A DNA stretch of 46,199 nt from positions 1-46,199 of the forward strand of contig PBTC01000044.1 of NCBI GenBank assembly GCA_002726935.1. The letters are read 5' to 3'. The notes under the pieces were generated by a model. That model was given only the letters and a program-made list of their open reading frames with translations. It made no database searches and was not told the origin of the DNA. Position numbers and translations under genes: made by a program. Each line of letters opens with the position of its first letter. Positions within the stretch are counted from its first letter, which is position 1. Shown here one piece after another: positions 10,761 to 18,855 of the stretch. Source of the DNA: Candidatus Saccharimonadota bacterium. GTDB lineage: Bacteria; Patescibacteriota; Saccharimonadia; Saccharimonadales; Saccharimonadaceae.

Positions 10761-11252
10761 ATGCGCAACCAAAGTAAGGGATATGGAATCATTCGGCCTA
10801 CACCAGGCTTTGCCTTGCCGACAGTTCTGATCGCTTCCGTCGTGCTGATGGTCATTCTGACAACGAGCGTGCAGATTACGGTTGCCTCATCCACGTCGCT
10901 GGAAGACAACTATTATGAGCGAGCGGCCACCCTGGCTGCCGAGGCGGGGATAGAGCATGCACGCGCCTGCCTTGACTCGAATAACAATATCGCCCAATGG
11001 AACTCGTCGAGCCCATTACGACCCGGCTCTACCTGTAATGGCTATGCTGGGGGCGGTTGTCCCTCATCTTGCTTTATAGTGAATGGTGATGGTCTGCAGA
11101 CGACCTATACTGTCGGGACCGCCACGTCGCATGCCGGCGATATCATTTCGTTTAATTCCCTCGGCGAAGCGGATCGACTTAGAACCAGCACTGGTAGTGT
11201 CTGGCGCTCGTACACTTCACGAGTCGGTCACTCGGTGTGGCTTAATCAGTAA
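10761..11252 (+). CDS. PilX-like minor pilin (short scaffold form)
   Basis: This encodes 163 residues. After a basic leader, GFALPTVLIASVVLMVIL forms the pilin-type hydrophobic segment. It resembles the N-termini of PilX/GspK-type minor pilins, which lack the canonical Glu5. The first 155 residues align through their whole length with the N-terminal part of the giant pilin at 22475 (for example AAEAGIEHARACL with AAESGLVKAQVCL, and LRTSTGS.WR with LRTSTGTEWR). The proteins are therefore paralogues, and this one lacks the propeller and lectin. CATAAT at 10744-10749 gives a leader of only about 5 nt and no SD is seen. It is followed 12 bp later by the Mur-ligase-like gene. Confidence 0.8.
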   Translation: MRNQSKGYGIIRPTPGFALPTVLIASVVLMVILTTSVQITVASSTSLEDNYYERAATLAAEAGIEHARACLDSNNNIAQWNSSSPLRPGSTCNGYAGGGCPSSCFIVNGDGLQTTYTVGTATSHAGDIISFNSLGEADRLRTSTGSVWRSYTSRVGHSVWLNQ

Positions 11253-11264
11253 TAAGGAATAATC

Positions 11265-12563
11265 ATGTTTAAATCGTATGTCCAACGTCGTCTAGAAAGT
11301 TACGTCCGTCGCTATTTTCGACGCCACCCTGAAGTAAAATTAGTAATCGTGACGGGAAGTGTTGGCAAAACAAGTACGAAATTGGCCATCGGAACGGTGC
11401 TGTCTCATCGTTATACAATCAGACTTCACGAAGGGAATCACAACTCGGAGATTAGTGCACCGCTTGCCATTCTTGGTATCGACTATCCTGACGACATTCG
11501 CAGTATCGGTGCGTGGCGCCAGGTGTTTAAGGCAGCTCGCATGCGCATCAGGCAGCCGGCGGACGTTCAGGTGATTGTTCAAGAGGTCGGGACAGACCGC
11601 ATCGGTCAGGTGCCGCATTTTGGTACCTACGCGACACCGGATATTGCGGTCGTGACTGCTGTCTCTCCAGAGCACATGGAATATTTTGGTACCATCGAGC
11701 AAGTCGCAGCGGAAGAACTTTCGGCAGCTAATTTTAGTCGGCAGGCCATCATCAACCGAGACGATATCGACGGTGATTTTTCGCGGCTCCTCACCAACCC
11801 AAATATCTCGACATACGGGACTAGTTCGGCAGCTGAGTATTCGCTCGAGAGCGGCGAGATTAGTGTGACCGAGCCGATTCGCGCAATCATGAAGGCCAAA
11901 GATTGGGATGAGCGCCCGGTGAAGCTGCAGGTAGTGGGTGAGCACAGCGTGCGCGCGATTGCAGCTGCAGTTGCGGTGGCGGTGAAGCTCGGCATGACGG
12001 CGGACGAAGTCGAAAAAGCTGTCGCAACCATTCGACCGGCCAAAGGACGGATGAATGTACTGCGGGGTCTTGAGGACGCGATTATTCTTGATGATACGTA
12101 TAACTCTAGCCCGCTGGCCGCAGCGGCTGCATTAAGGGTCCTGTATCAGCTGGTCGTGCCGCAGCGAATCGCCGTCTTAGGAAGTATGAATGAGCTAGGC
12201 GCGGTCACCGTTGAGGCACACGACGTTTTGGGCGCAATGTGTGATCCGACGCAGCTTTCCCATGTTGTAACGGTGGGAGAGGAGGCCGAGAAGTACCTGG
12301 CGCCTGCCGCCAAGCGCAATGGTTGTCATGTTGTCAGCTTCAAATCAGCCTTGGAAGCTGGTGCATATGTGCACAAGGTGATGGAGCCGGGTGCCGCTAT
12401 TCTTTTCAAGGGTTCGGAAGGAAAAATTTACCTCGAGGAAGCCATCAAGGTAGTGCTCCATTCGACAGAAGAGGAGGAATCTTTGGTGCGTCAATCTCCT
12501 GCTTGGCTGGAGCGTAAGCGGCAGTTCTTTGAGTCCCTAGCGAATGTGTCGCCCGAGTCCTAG
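11265..12563 (+). CDS. Mur ligase family protein, MurF-like without domain 1
   Basis: This encodes 432 residues of an ATP-dependent amide ligase. The P-loop GSVGKTST lies at about 31-38, followed by the central domain motifs (EVGTDRIGQV, SPEHMEYFGT) and the C-terminal domain with DDTYNSSP and PAKGRMNVL, as in MurF. Normal MurF has about 100 residues before the P-loop for UDP-sugar binding; here there are about 30 and they are very basic. It could be a divergent MurF or another Mur-type ligase acting on a cell-wall precursor. AAGGA sits 6 nt before the ATG. The gap to the PilX-like gene is only 12 bp, so the two are probably cotranscribed. Confidence 0.85.
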   Translation: MFKSYVQRRLESYVRRYFRRHPEVKLVIVTGSVGKTSTKLAIGTVLSHRYTIRLHEGNHNSEISAPLAILGIDYPDDIRSIGAWRQVFKAARMRIRQPADVQVIVQEVGTDRIGQVPHFGTYATPDIAVVTAVSPEHMEYFGTIEQVAAEELSAANFSRQAIINRDDIDGDFSRLLTNPNISTYGTSSAAEYSLESGEISVTEPIRAIMKAKDWDERPVKLQVVGEHSVRAIAAAVAVAVKLGMTADEVEKAVATIRPAKGRMNVLRGLEDAIILDDTYNSSPLAAAAALRVLYQLVVPQRIAVLGSMNELGAVTVEAHDVLGAMCDPTQLSHVVTVGEEAEKYLAPAAKRNGCHVVSFKSALEAGAYVHKVMEPGAAILFKGSEGKIYLEEAIKVVLHSTEEEESLVRQSPAWLERKRQFFESLANVSPES

Positions 12564-12584
12564 GGCGTTTCACCTCTTTAGTGG

Positions 12585-12590
12585 TATACT
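12585..12590 (+). promoter_or_regulatory. -10 box of leuS
   Basis: TATACT lies 10 nt before the leuS ATG. There is no SD, so a very short or absent leader is predicted. Confidence 0.5.
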
Positions 12591-12600
12591 GTAATCTGTT

Positions 12601-15033
12601 ATGCAGCGTTACAATCCATCAGCAATCGAACCAAAATGGCAAAAGGTGTGGGAAGACCAGAAGGTCAACGAGGTCGACGTCGACGAGACAAAGCCAAAGA
12701 CCTATGTTTCGGGTATGTTTCCCTATCCATCGGGTGCAGGCATGCACACTGGCCACGCCTTTAGCTATTCGATTGTTGATACACTAGCGCGCTTCTACCG
12801 ACAACAGGGTCACAATGTCCTGAATCCGATGGGGTGGGACACCTTTGGACTGCCCGCCGAGAACTATGCGATCAAGACTGGCACTGCGCCAGCAAAGGTG
12901 ACGGCTGAAAACATCGCTAATTTCAAGAAGCAGTTTAAGCGAATGGGCGTGTCGATTGACTGGACGCGAGAGATCAACACGAGCGACCCGTCATACTACA
13001 AGTGGACGCAGTGGGTGTTTACGAAGTTGTTTGAACGAGGCCTCGCCTATCAGAAAGAAAGCCTGCAGTGGTGGTGCCCGGTCGACAAGACAGTCCTCGC
13101 GAACGAACAGGTTGAAGGTGGACACTGTTGGCGTTGCGGTAGCCTTGTCGAGAAGAAGTCGATGAAGCAGTGGTTCTTTAAGATTACCGAATACGCCGAC
13201 TCTTTGCTCGAGGAAATCGATGGCCTCGACTGGCCGCAGAAGATTAAGACGGCGCAAACCAACTGGATTGGTAAGAGCCAAGGGGCCGAAATCGAGTTTG
13301 CCCTTGCGTCTGGCGAAGAAGTGATCACCGTCTTTTCGACTCGACCGGATACTATTTTTGGAGCATCATTCTTAGTTCTGGCGCCAGAGCACCCATTGGC
13401 TAAGCAGCTAGGGGCCGGTGATTTCGTCGAGCCACTGACTCGTTACATCGATGACGCAGTTAAGAAGTCGGAGATTGAACGAACGAACGACACAAAAGAG
13501 AAGACGGGAGTCTTCACTGGTAGCTATGCTATTAACCCTGCCACAGGTGAAAAGGTGCCAATTTGGGTCGCTGACTACGTGCTGGGCGGATATGGGACTG
13601 GTGCAATTATGGCTGTGCCGGCGCACGATGAGCGGGATTTTGCCTTTGCCGAGAAGTTTGGCCTGCCTGTTGTTGAAGTAGTTGAGTCAGATAAAAACGA
13701 CGGCGAACTGATTTCGCATGGCGAAGGTCCACTAATCAATTCTGGGCAGTTTGACGGCATGATGAGTTCGGACGCCCGAGAAGAGATCGTCGCGTGGCTT
13801 GAGCAGCGACAGCTTGGGCGTGCTAAAACAACCTACAAGATGCGCGACTGGTTAATTAGCCGACAGCGTTATTGGGGTGCGCCTATCCCGATCATTCACT
13901 GTGCCGATCATGGGGCGGTTGCCGTGCCGGAAGATCAGTTGCCGGTAATTTTGCCTGAAATCGAGGACTACGCCCCTAAAGGTGACGGCAAATCTGCCCT
14001 CGCACGCGCCGAAGACTGGGTGAACACTACTTGTCCAGAGTGTGGAAAGCCTGCACGGCGCGAGACCGACACTATGGATGGCTACGCCTGCAGTAGCTGG
14101 TATTTGCTTCGTTACGCCGACCCTCAGAACACAGAGCGAGCGTGGGACCCGGCAAAAGTAAATTATTGGAATCCGCTTGATTTCTACGTTGGTGGCGATC
14201 ACGCGGTTGCTCACCTGCTGTACGTCCGTTTCTGGACACACGTCTTCAATGACATGGGCCTCGTTGACTTCAAAGAGCCCGTGAAGAAGCTGGTGTACCA
14301 TGGCTACATTAACGCCGAAGACGGTACAAAGATGAGTAAGAGCAAGGGAAATGTGATTGATCCGCTGGATGTGATCGATCAAGGATACGGTGCGGACGCC
14401 CTGCGCACGTACGTCCTATTCATGGGCCCGGTCGAGTTGGATGCAGCTTGGAGCTCGAAGGGCATTGCCGGGATTTACCGTTTTCTTAACCGTGTCTGGA
14501 CGCTTGTTCAAGAGTATGACGATGCCGTCGAGAAAAACGCGACCGACAATGATCAGGCGGTCCTTGTCGCTCGCCACAAAACCGTTCGGAAAGTCACCGA
14601 CGATATCCGACGCATGAGCTTTAATACGGCGATCGCTGGTTTGATGGAGTACGTCAACGAGCTCTATAAGTTAAAGGTTGATGGATTTTCTGAAGATGTC
14701 TGGCGTGACGCGCTTGCGACGTTGGTGCAGTTGTTGGCGCCATTCGCACCACACATTGCTGACGAACTATGGTTGCAACTGGGCCGCGATGGACTGGTGC
14801 AGCATGCACAGTGGCCACATTGGGATGATGAACTGATTGTTGAAGACACGATAACGATCGCTATTCAGGTGCAGGGTAAGTTACGGGGCGAGATTAGTGT
14901 CGCAAAAGACGCTGACCCGGAAGAAGTGAAGGCGCTTGCGCTGCAGCACGATAACGTCGCCCGTTTTGTCGGTGACAAAAAACCGGCCAAGATTATTTAT
15001 GTCCCTGGCCGGTTAGTGAATATTGTTCTGTAG
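12601..15033 (+). CDS. leuS: Leucyl-tRNA synthetase
   Basis: This encodes 810 residues, normal for bacterial LeuRS. It charges tRNA-Leu with leucine. The class I HIGH-type motif appears as YPSGAGMHTGHAFSY (about 41-55) and KMSKS as TKMSKSKGN (about 576-580). The zinc-binding cysteine pairs (WWCPVDK...CWRCG and CPECG...YACSSWY) are kept. The CP1 editing domain lies between them with the threonine-rich FSTRPDTIFG and AVPAHDERD motifs. The anticodon-binding helices and a small C-terminal domain complete the protein. There is no SD; a TATACT box lies 10 nt upstream. It is followed at once by a convergent LysM gene. Confidence 0.97.
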   Translation: MQRYNPSAIEPKWQKVWEDQKVNEVDVDETKPKTYVSGMFPYPSGAGMHTGHAFSYSIVDTLARFYRQQGHNVLNPMGWDTFGLPAENYAIKTGTAPAKVTAENIANFKKQFKRMGVSIDWTREINTSDPSYYKWTQWVFTKLFERGLAYQKESLQWWCPVDKTVLANEQVEGGHCWRCGSLVEKKSMKQWFFKITEYADSLLEEIDGLDWPQKIKTAQTNWIGKSQGAEIEFALASGEEVITVFSTRPDTIFGASFLVLAPEHPLAKQLGAGDFVEPLTRYIDDAVKKSEIERTNDTKEKTGVFTGSYAINPATGEKVPIWVADYVLGGYGTGAIMAVPAHDERDFAFAEKFGLPVVEVVESDKNDGELISHGEGPLINSGQFDGMMSSDAREEIVAWLEQRQLGRAKTTYKMRDWLISRQRYWGAPIPIIHCADHGAVAVPEDQLPVILPEIEDYAPKGDGKSALARAEDWVNTTCPECGKPARRETDTMDGYACSSWYLLRYADPQNTERAWDPAKVNYWNPLDFYVGGDHAVAHLLYVRFWTHVFNDMGLVDFKEPVKKLVYHGYINAEDGTKMSKSKGNVIDPLDVIDQGYGADALRTYVLFMGPVELDAAWSSKGIAGIYRFLNRVWTLVQEYDDAVEKNATDNDQAVLVARHKTVRKVTDDIRRMSFNTAIAGLMEYVNELYKLKVDGFSEDVWRDALATLVQLLAPFAPHIADELWLQLGRDGLVQHAQWPHWDDELIVEDTITIAIQVQGKLRGEISVAKDADPEEVKALALQHDNVARFVGDKKPAKIIYVPGRLVNIVL

Positions 15034-15035
15034 AA

Positions 15036-15527
15036 TTACTTGTACTCTACTGGCACAACGAGGGTTTCACCTGGCTGTAGGCCGTCTTTTAGTGCGCTGA
15101 TGTTCGCTGGATCGCTAGCGATACTGTCGATGACATCGCGCTGATCAAGCTTGTCGGCACCAGGGATGCTATTGGCAACGTCATAGAGTCCGTCGCCCGG
15201 CTGTACGACGTACGTCTTCTTCTCTGTTGATGCATCTGGCGTGATGGCGTCGCCGACGGCAACACCGCCCGCGATGGCGCTCGCGCCGAGGCCTAATCCA
15301 ACCCCAACCCTGACGAGCGTGTTCGCAGCACCAAGCCTCTTGGGCTGCTCTGGTGCTTGCAGTAGTCGAGATGCTGCATCTCGTGCGTTTGCCACTAAAA
15401 TCGCTTCTTCGTCGGCTTGTTGTCGGCGCAGTTCTTGCTGTGGCTGGTTGCCGAGCTCGATGGCCTCATCTGCGTGCTGGTCAAAGTTGGTATCCGGTTC
15501 TGGTGTTTGTTTTAATGCTTCTGTCAT
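15036..15527 (-). CDS. LysM-domain membrane protein
   Basis: This encodes 163 residues. Residues 1-66 are polar and rich in Gln/Glu/Ala, a hydrophobic Gly/Ala-rich helix follows (about 69-92), and the C-terminus (about 107-160) is a LysM domain (YVVQPGDGLYDVANSI...LQPGETLVVP). The likely topology is a cytoplasmic N-terminus, one membrane pass and an external LysM that binds peptidoglycan. It converges with leuS, with 2 bp between the stop codons and no hairpin. Upstream on the minus strand there are AT-rich boxes (TATGGT, TATAAG) within 25 nt of the ATG and no SD. Confidence 0.85.
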   Translation of the reverse strand: MTEALKQTPEPDTNFDQHADEAIELGNQPQQELRRQQADEEAILVANARDAASRLLQAPEQPKRLGAANTLVRVGVGLGLGASAIAGGVAVGDAITPDASTEKKTYVVQPGDGLYDVANSIPGADKLDQRDVIDSIASDPANISALKDGLQPGETLVVPVEYK

Positions 15528-15571
15528 GTTGCTTATACTTTACCATAATTGCGTGAGCTTCGCCCAACTGC

Positions 15572-15600
15572 TTGAGTAAAAGTGTAAAAAATAGTATAAT
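15572..15600 (+). promoter_or_regulatory. Sigma70-type promoter of rpmF
   Basis: TTGAGT, 17-bp spacer, TATAAT. The leader is about 38 nt with AAGGAG at 15631-15636. Confidence 0.8.
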
Positions 15601-15644
15601 GACAACAAGCTTTACATAAAACCGATCTATAAGGAGCACATTTA

Positions 15645-15794
15645 ATGGGACAACCTAAGAAGCAGAGCAGCGCTCGTAAGACAGGTCTTCGCCGCAGCCA
15701 CCTTCGCCTCATCTTGGCTCGCCGTGTCAACGGTAGGTCACCTGTGAAGGTAAAAACCACTCGCCGCGAAACCGGCAAAGCACTGGCCAAGTAG
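15645..15794 (+). CDS. rpmF: Ribosomal protein bL32
   Basis: This short gene encodes 49 very basic residues beginning MGQPKKQSSARKTGLRRSH. That matches the bL32 N-terminal pattern (P-K-x-x-x-S...R...RRSH-x-x-L). The C-terminal zinc-binding cysteines of some bL32 proteins are absent, as in other Cys-minus forms. A textbook promoter and AAGGAG 8 nt before the ATG support expression at ribosomal-protein level. The stop codon sits in the loop of the gene's own terminator hairpin. Another small basic ribosomal protein is possible but less likely. Confidence 0.72.
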   Translation: MGQPKKQSSARKTGLRRSHLRLILARRVNGRSPVKVKTTRRETGKALAK

Positions 15795-15808
15795 TACTTG
15801 GCCTTTTT
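15785..15808 (+). terminator. Terminator overlapping the 3' end of rpmF
   Basis: GGCCAAG/CTTGGCC (15785-15791 with 15797-15803) plus T5. The loop TAGTA contains the TAG stop codon. Confidence 0.8.
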
Positions 15809-15849
15809 GCATACGCTACATTTACAATAACAAGAGAAACAAACGCATT

Positions 15850-16314
15850 ATGGCATCTAATCGTCATCTCGGTCGCATCGTCGCCCTTCAAACACTTTAT
15901 GAGTATGAGTTTCGTACCCAGTGTGGGGATGAAACTGTCGCCATTGCTGAGGTACTCAGTCGCAATATCGACCGATACGAATCAGCGATTGAAGACACCG
16001 CATTCGTCGAAGGACTTGTCGAAGGTGTATTGAAGACACAGGCCGATCTTGATGCAAAGATTCAGCCGATTGCGCCAGACTGGCCGATTGATCAGATTGC
16101 ACGCGTCGACCGTAACGTCCTTCGTATTGGCGTGTACGAACTACTGCATCAGGCAGATATCGTGCCACCGAAGGTCGCGATCAACGAAGCAGTCGAGCTT
16201 GCCAAAGCGTTTGGTTCGGATAACTCAAGCAAGTTTGTTAACGGTGTGCTAGGTACTGCCTACCGGACGCTTGTTGAGGGAGCCAAAGACGATGGCGACA
16301 CCACAGTTCGATAA
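15850..16314 (+). CDS. nusB: Transcription antitermination factor NusB
   Basis: This encodes 154 residues with the NusB fold signatures (RHLGRIVALQTLYEYEF at the start, ARVDRNVLRIGVYELL and PPKVAINEAVELAKAFG...FVNGVL near the end). NusB binds boxA RNA with S10 and supports rRNA antitermination. TACAAT at 15823-15828 gives a leader of about 15 nt with only a weak AAGAG. The 3' end overlaps the Nudix gene by 23 bp, forming a nusB-nudix-rnc operon, which groups RNA-processing functions. Confidence 0.95.
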   Translation: MASNRHLGRIVALQTLYEYEFRTQCGDETVAIAEVLSRNIDRYESAIEDTAFVEGLVEGVLKTQADLDAKIQPIAPDWPIDQIARVDRNVLRIGVYELLHQADIVPPKVAINEAVELAKAFGSDNSSKFVNGVLGTAYRTLVEGAKDDGDTTVR

Positions 16315-16783
16315 GTTTAAGAAATATTTTAGTCGCAAGAAGCCTTCAATTCAGGAGATAGTTCGCGAGCCCACCGCAGGAGGGATCGTATTTCGTCGCG
16401 GTCAGAACGGTATTGAGATTCTTCTTATCCAAGACGCGAAAGACCGTTGGACGATCCCAAAGGGACATATCGAAGAGGGCGAGACAGCAAAGCAAACCGC
16501 AAAACGTGAAATCGGCGAAGAAGCCGGGTTGAAGGACGTTGACGTTCTTGACTGGCTCGGAAAAATTCATTTCCGCTACCGTCGTATCGATAAACTGGTG
16601 CTTATGACGACGCAAATTTACCTGGTTCGAGCAAAGGGCGACACCAATGCAATTCAGAAAGAAGAATGGATGAACGGCATTAAGTGGTTTTCGTTCCACG
16701 ATGCGCTTGAGGCTATCGAATACGAAGATATTGGTAAGTTAATGCTGCTTGCAATGAAAAAAATACGACAGGAGAACCTATAG
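16292..16783 (+). CDS. Nudix hydrolase
   Basis: This encodes 163 residues. The Nudix box is complete and starts at GHIEEGE (G-x5-E-x7-REUxEExGU), ending in REIGEEAGL. The surrounding strand WTIPKGH resembles the MutT / diadenosine-polyphosphate hydrolase group, but the substrate cannot be fixed from sequence. ATG 16292 is chosen because GAGGGAG lies 9 nt upstream; a TTG 21 bp earlier is possible. It overlaps nusB by 23 bp and ends directly before rnc. Confidence 0.92.
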   Translation: MATPQFDKFKKYFSRKKPSIQEIVREPTAGGIVFRRGQNGIEILLIQDAKDRWTIPKGHIEEGETAKQTAKREIGEEAGLKDVDVLDWLGKIHFRYRRIDKLVLMTTQIYLVRAKGDTNAIQKEEWMNGIKWFSFHDALEAIEYEDIGKLMLLAMKKIRQENL

Positions 16784-17500
16784 ATGTCAGGGATGCCAAC
16801 GGCGCCGTATCAAGAATTCTCGCGAACAAAACTGGGCTACGAGTTTAGCAATATCGATCTGCTGGTGACGGCTATGACGCACCGCAGCTATGTCAACGAA
16901 CACCGCAAGAGTGTCTTTGAGCATAACGAGCGGCTTGAATTCCTTGGCGATGCTGTTCTTGAGCTGGTCGTCACTGATTTTCTGTACAATAACTACGAAG
17001 AACCCGAAGGTATCTTGACGAGTTGGCGGGCCGCTCTCGTCCGCACTGAGAGCATTGGCGATGCAGGAAAGAAGCTGGATTACGAGCCACTGTTGCGGAT
17101 GAGCCGCGGCGAGAAGCAGGGTAGCGAACGGGCGCGACTTCAGATTCTGGCGAACGCTTTCGAGGCTCTGATCGGTGCGATTTATCTGGAGCGAGGTTAT
17201 GGTGATGCCGAGACATTTATCCATACCCATATTACGAGCAAGCTGCCGGCCATAATCGCCGAAGGCAGCTGGCGAGATCCAAAATCTCACCTTCAGGAGG
17301 TCATGCAGCGAACCGATGGGGTGACGCCACGTTACGTCGTCATCGACGAAGTTGGCCCTGACCATGACAAGATATTTACGCTAGGGGTCTTCTCTGGTGA
17401 TCGGCTGGTTAGCAAGGGTGTTGGCCCGAGCAAGCAAGCGGCGCAGCAGGCTGCTGCCAAAGCCGCGCTACTAGAGTACGAAACCGGCTCGAAGAATTGA
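16784..17500 (+). CDS. rnc: Ribonuclease III
   Basis: This encodes 238 residues. The endonuclease domain has HNERLEFLGDAV (about 47-58, Asp56 catalytic) and ANAFEALIGAIYLE (Glu127 catalytic). The C-terminal double-stranded-RNA-binding domain spans about 165-235 (DPKSHLQEVMQ ... GPSKQAAQQAAAKAAL). It processes rRNA precursors and other duplex RNA. AGGAGA is 8 nt before the ATG, and the gene starts directly after the Nudix stop. The -35 box of the rpsP promoter overlaps its stop codon. Confidence 0.97.
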   Translation: MSGMPTAPYQEFSRTKLGYEFSNIDLLVTAMTHRSYVNEHRKSVFEHNERLEFLGDAVLELVVTDFLYNNYEEPEGILTSWRAALVRTESIGDAGKKLDYEPLLRMSRGEKQGSERARLQILANAFEALIGAIYLERGYGDAETFIHTHITSKLPAIIAEGSWRDPKSHLQEVMQRTDGVTPRYVVIDEVGPDHDKIFTLGVFSGDRLVSKGVGPSKQAAQQAAAKAALLEYETGSKN

Positions 17501-17525
17501 CTTACAGAGAAGAACAGTGTAAAAT
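17497..17525 (+). promoter_or_regulatory. Promoter of rpsP, first of two
   Basis: TTGACT, 17-bp spacer, TAAAAT; the -35 overlaps the rnc stop codon. A second -10, TATAAT at 17545-17550, lies closer to the gene. Confidence 0.6.
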
Positions 17526-17576
17526 ACTGTGAGAGTAAAATTACTATAATTAAGAGTTAAAGGAAGTTTCGTTTTT

Positions 17577-17939
17577 ATGCTCGCAATTCGTTTGCAACGA
17601 CTCGGTCGCAAGGGGTACGCCACCTACCGTCTTGCTGTTCAGGAGTCTCAGCGCCACCCTTCGAGTGGTCGCGTCGTAGCCTACGTTGGTAGCTACAACC
17701 CACACACCAAAGAATCTAACATTCAGGTTGAGGCGGCACAAAAATACCTTGATAACGGTGCGCAACCAACTCCTCGTGTGGTGAAGCTTCTGAAGGACGC
17801 CGGTGTCACATTGCCAAAGTGGGTCAAGGAATCTGCTAGCGACAAGCAAAAAGCGATCCGTAACGCCGAAAAGCTACGAAAAAACCAGCCAAAGGAAGAG
17901 CCGGTTGAAGAAGTAGCCGAAGAGCCAGCGGAAGCCTAG
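17577..17939 (+). CDS. rpsP: Ribosomal protein bS16
   Basis: This encodes 120 residues. The first 80 match bS16 (MLAIRLQRLGRKGYATYRL, VAYVGSYNPHTK, NGAQPTPRV). The last 40 are a charged extension ending in Glu/Pro/Ala repeats, longer than in E. coli (82 residues). It assembles in the 30S body. AAGGA lies 12 nt before the ATG. In many bacteria rpsP, khpA, rimM and trmD are adjacent. Here khpA and trmD follow but are separated by two minus-strand genes, and rimM is not in the window. Confidence 0.96.
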   Translation: MLAIRLQRLGRKGYATYRLAVQESQRHPSSGRVVAYVGSYNPHTKESNIQVEAAQKYLDNGAQPTPRVVKLLKDAGVTLPKWVKESASDKQKAIRNAEKLRKNQPKEEPVEEVAEEPAEA

Positions 17940-17956
17940 GCGCCTTATACAAATAG

Positions 17957-17987
17957 ACAACCCCACTCATTGAGCGGGGTTGTTTTC
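17957..17987. terminator. Bidirectional terminator between rpsP and csbD-like gene
   Basis: ACAACCCCACTC/GAGCGGGGTTGT stem with a 3-nt loop and T4 on the plus side. Confidence 0.88.
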
Positions 17988-18001
17988 ATCTGCGTACCGA
18001 G

Positions 18002-18193
18002 TTACTTTTGATCGAGTTTCTCTTTTGCCTCATCGATCTTGTCTTTTGTAGTCTCGGTAAACTCATCAACTTTGTTCTTTGCGTCACCTTTGATTTCCTC
18101 GATTTTTCCTTCTGTCTCGAGTTTTTTGTCGTCAGTTGCTTTTCCGGCTGCCTGCTTGGCTTTTCCACTCAGGGAATCAGTGAATCCGTTCAT
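18002..18193 (-). CDS. CsbD-family small stress protein
   Basis: This encodes 63 residues, rich in Lys, Asp, Glu and Ala. The sequence SGKAKQAAGKATDDKKLETE matches the CsbD pattern (GK.KQ..GK...D..L..EGK...). CsbD proteins are abundant under general stress in other bacteria, with unknown molecular role. A strong AAAGGAG lies 5-6 nt before the ATG. It interrupts the rpsP-khpA neighbourhood on the opposite strand. Confidence 0.88.
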   Translation of the reverse strand: MNGFTDSLSGKAKQAAGKATDDKKLETEGKIEEIKGDAKNKVDEFTETTKDKIDEAKEKLDQK

Positions 18194-18278
18194 TATGCTC
18201 CTTTCGTTAGTGACATTCTTAGTAAATAACAGATGGCTGAAATGAAACTGAGAGCCACATTCATCGTTATGGCACTTA

Positions 18279-18287
18279 TGCTACAAT
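18279..18287 (+). promoter_or_regulatory. Extended -10 promoter of khpA
   Basis: TGCTACAAT, about 47 nt before the probable +1-to-ATG leader end; a GGGGGAGGG ribosome site follows. Confidence 0.55.
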
Positions 18288-18340
18288 AAGAACGTAACGT
18301 AACAATACGATAGTCCGAAATTACTCGAGGGGGAGGGTAC

Positions 18341-18721
18341 ATGTCCACAATCGACCAGCAATTCATAGAGTACATCGTAAAGTCAGTCGTCGGTCACCCA
18401 GATGATGTTGTTGTTGACCGCATCATTGATGAGAAGGGGGTCCTGCTCACGCTGACCGTTCATCCGGAAGATCTTGGACGCGTGATTGGGAAGCGTGGTG
18501 TCACCGCGCAGAGTTTACGCACATTGCTCCGCGCGCTTGGCACGAAGAACGATGCCCGATACAACCTCAAAATTGTTAACAACGATGGTGAAGAGGGTGC
18601 CTCGTACTCGTCGACAGACCGACCTGTGGAAAACACTTCAGAGGAAGCTGTGGACAACGGTTCTGACTACTCAAAAAAGACGCGCGCAGAGCTTGCAGAG
18701 CTCGACGACCTTGATATATAA
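18341..18721 (+). CDS. khpA: KH-domain RNA-binding protein KhpA
   Basis: This encodes 126 residues. The KH domain covers about 1-80 with the GxxG loop GKRG in LGRVIGKRGVTAQSLRTLL. A C-terminal tail of about 45 acidic and Ser-rich residues goes beyond the usual 75-80 residue KhpA. In other bacteria KhpA pairs with KhpB and binds many transcripts; the partner is not in this window. GGGGGAGGG is 3-4 nt upstream of the ATG. Confidence 0.92.
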   Translation: MSTIDQQFIEYIVKSVVGHPDDVVVDRIIDEKGVLLTLTVHPEDLGRVIGKRGVTAQSLRTLLRALGTKNDARYNLKIVNNDGEEGASYSSTDRPVENTSEEAVDNGSDYSKKTRAELAELDDLDI

Positions 18722-18807
18722 TAACCATAAGTTCAACAGCCTTTGAACTGCGAGAAAGCTCAATGCGAGCGACAAATCACCACATTTGTTGAGAGCTTAT
18801 GTGTATA

Positions 18808-18837
18808 AAAATCCGCCCTTCTTGTGGGCGGTTTTTT
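18808..18837 (+). terminator. Terminator after khpA
   Basis: CCGCCC/GGGCGG stem (18813-18818 with 18826-18831) flanked by A4/T6. Confidence 0.88.
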
Positions 18838-18855
18838 GTTACGACTTGCGGGTGT

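Noticed and set aside
11340-11945. Minus-strand frame inside the Mur ligase gene
   Set aside because: Shadow of a conserved gene; no start signal.
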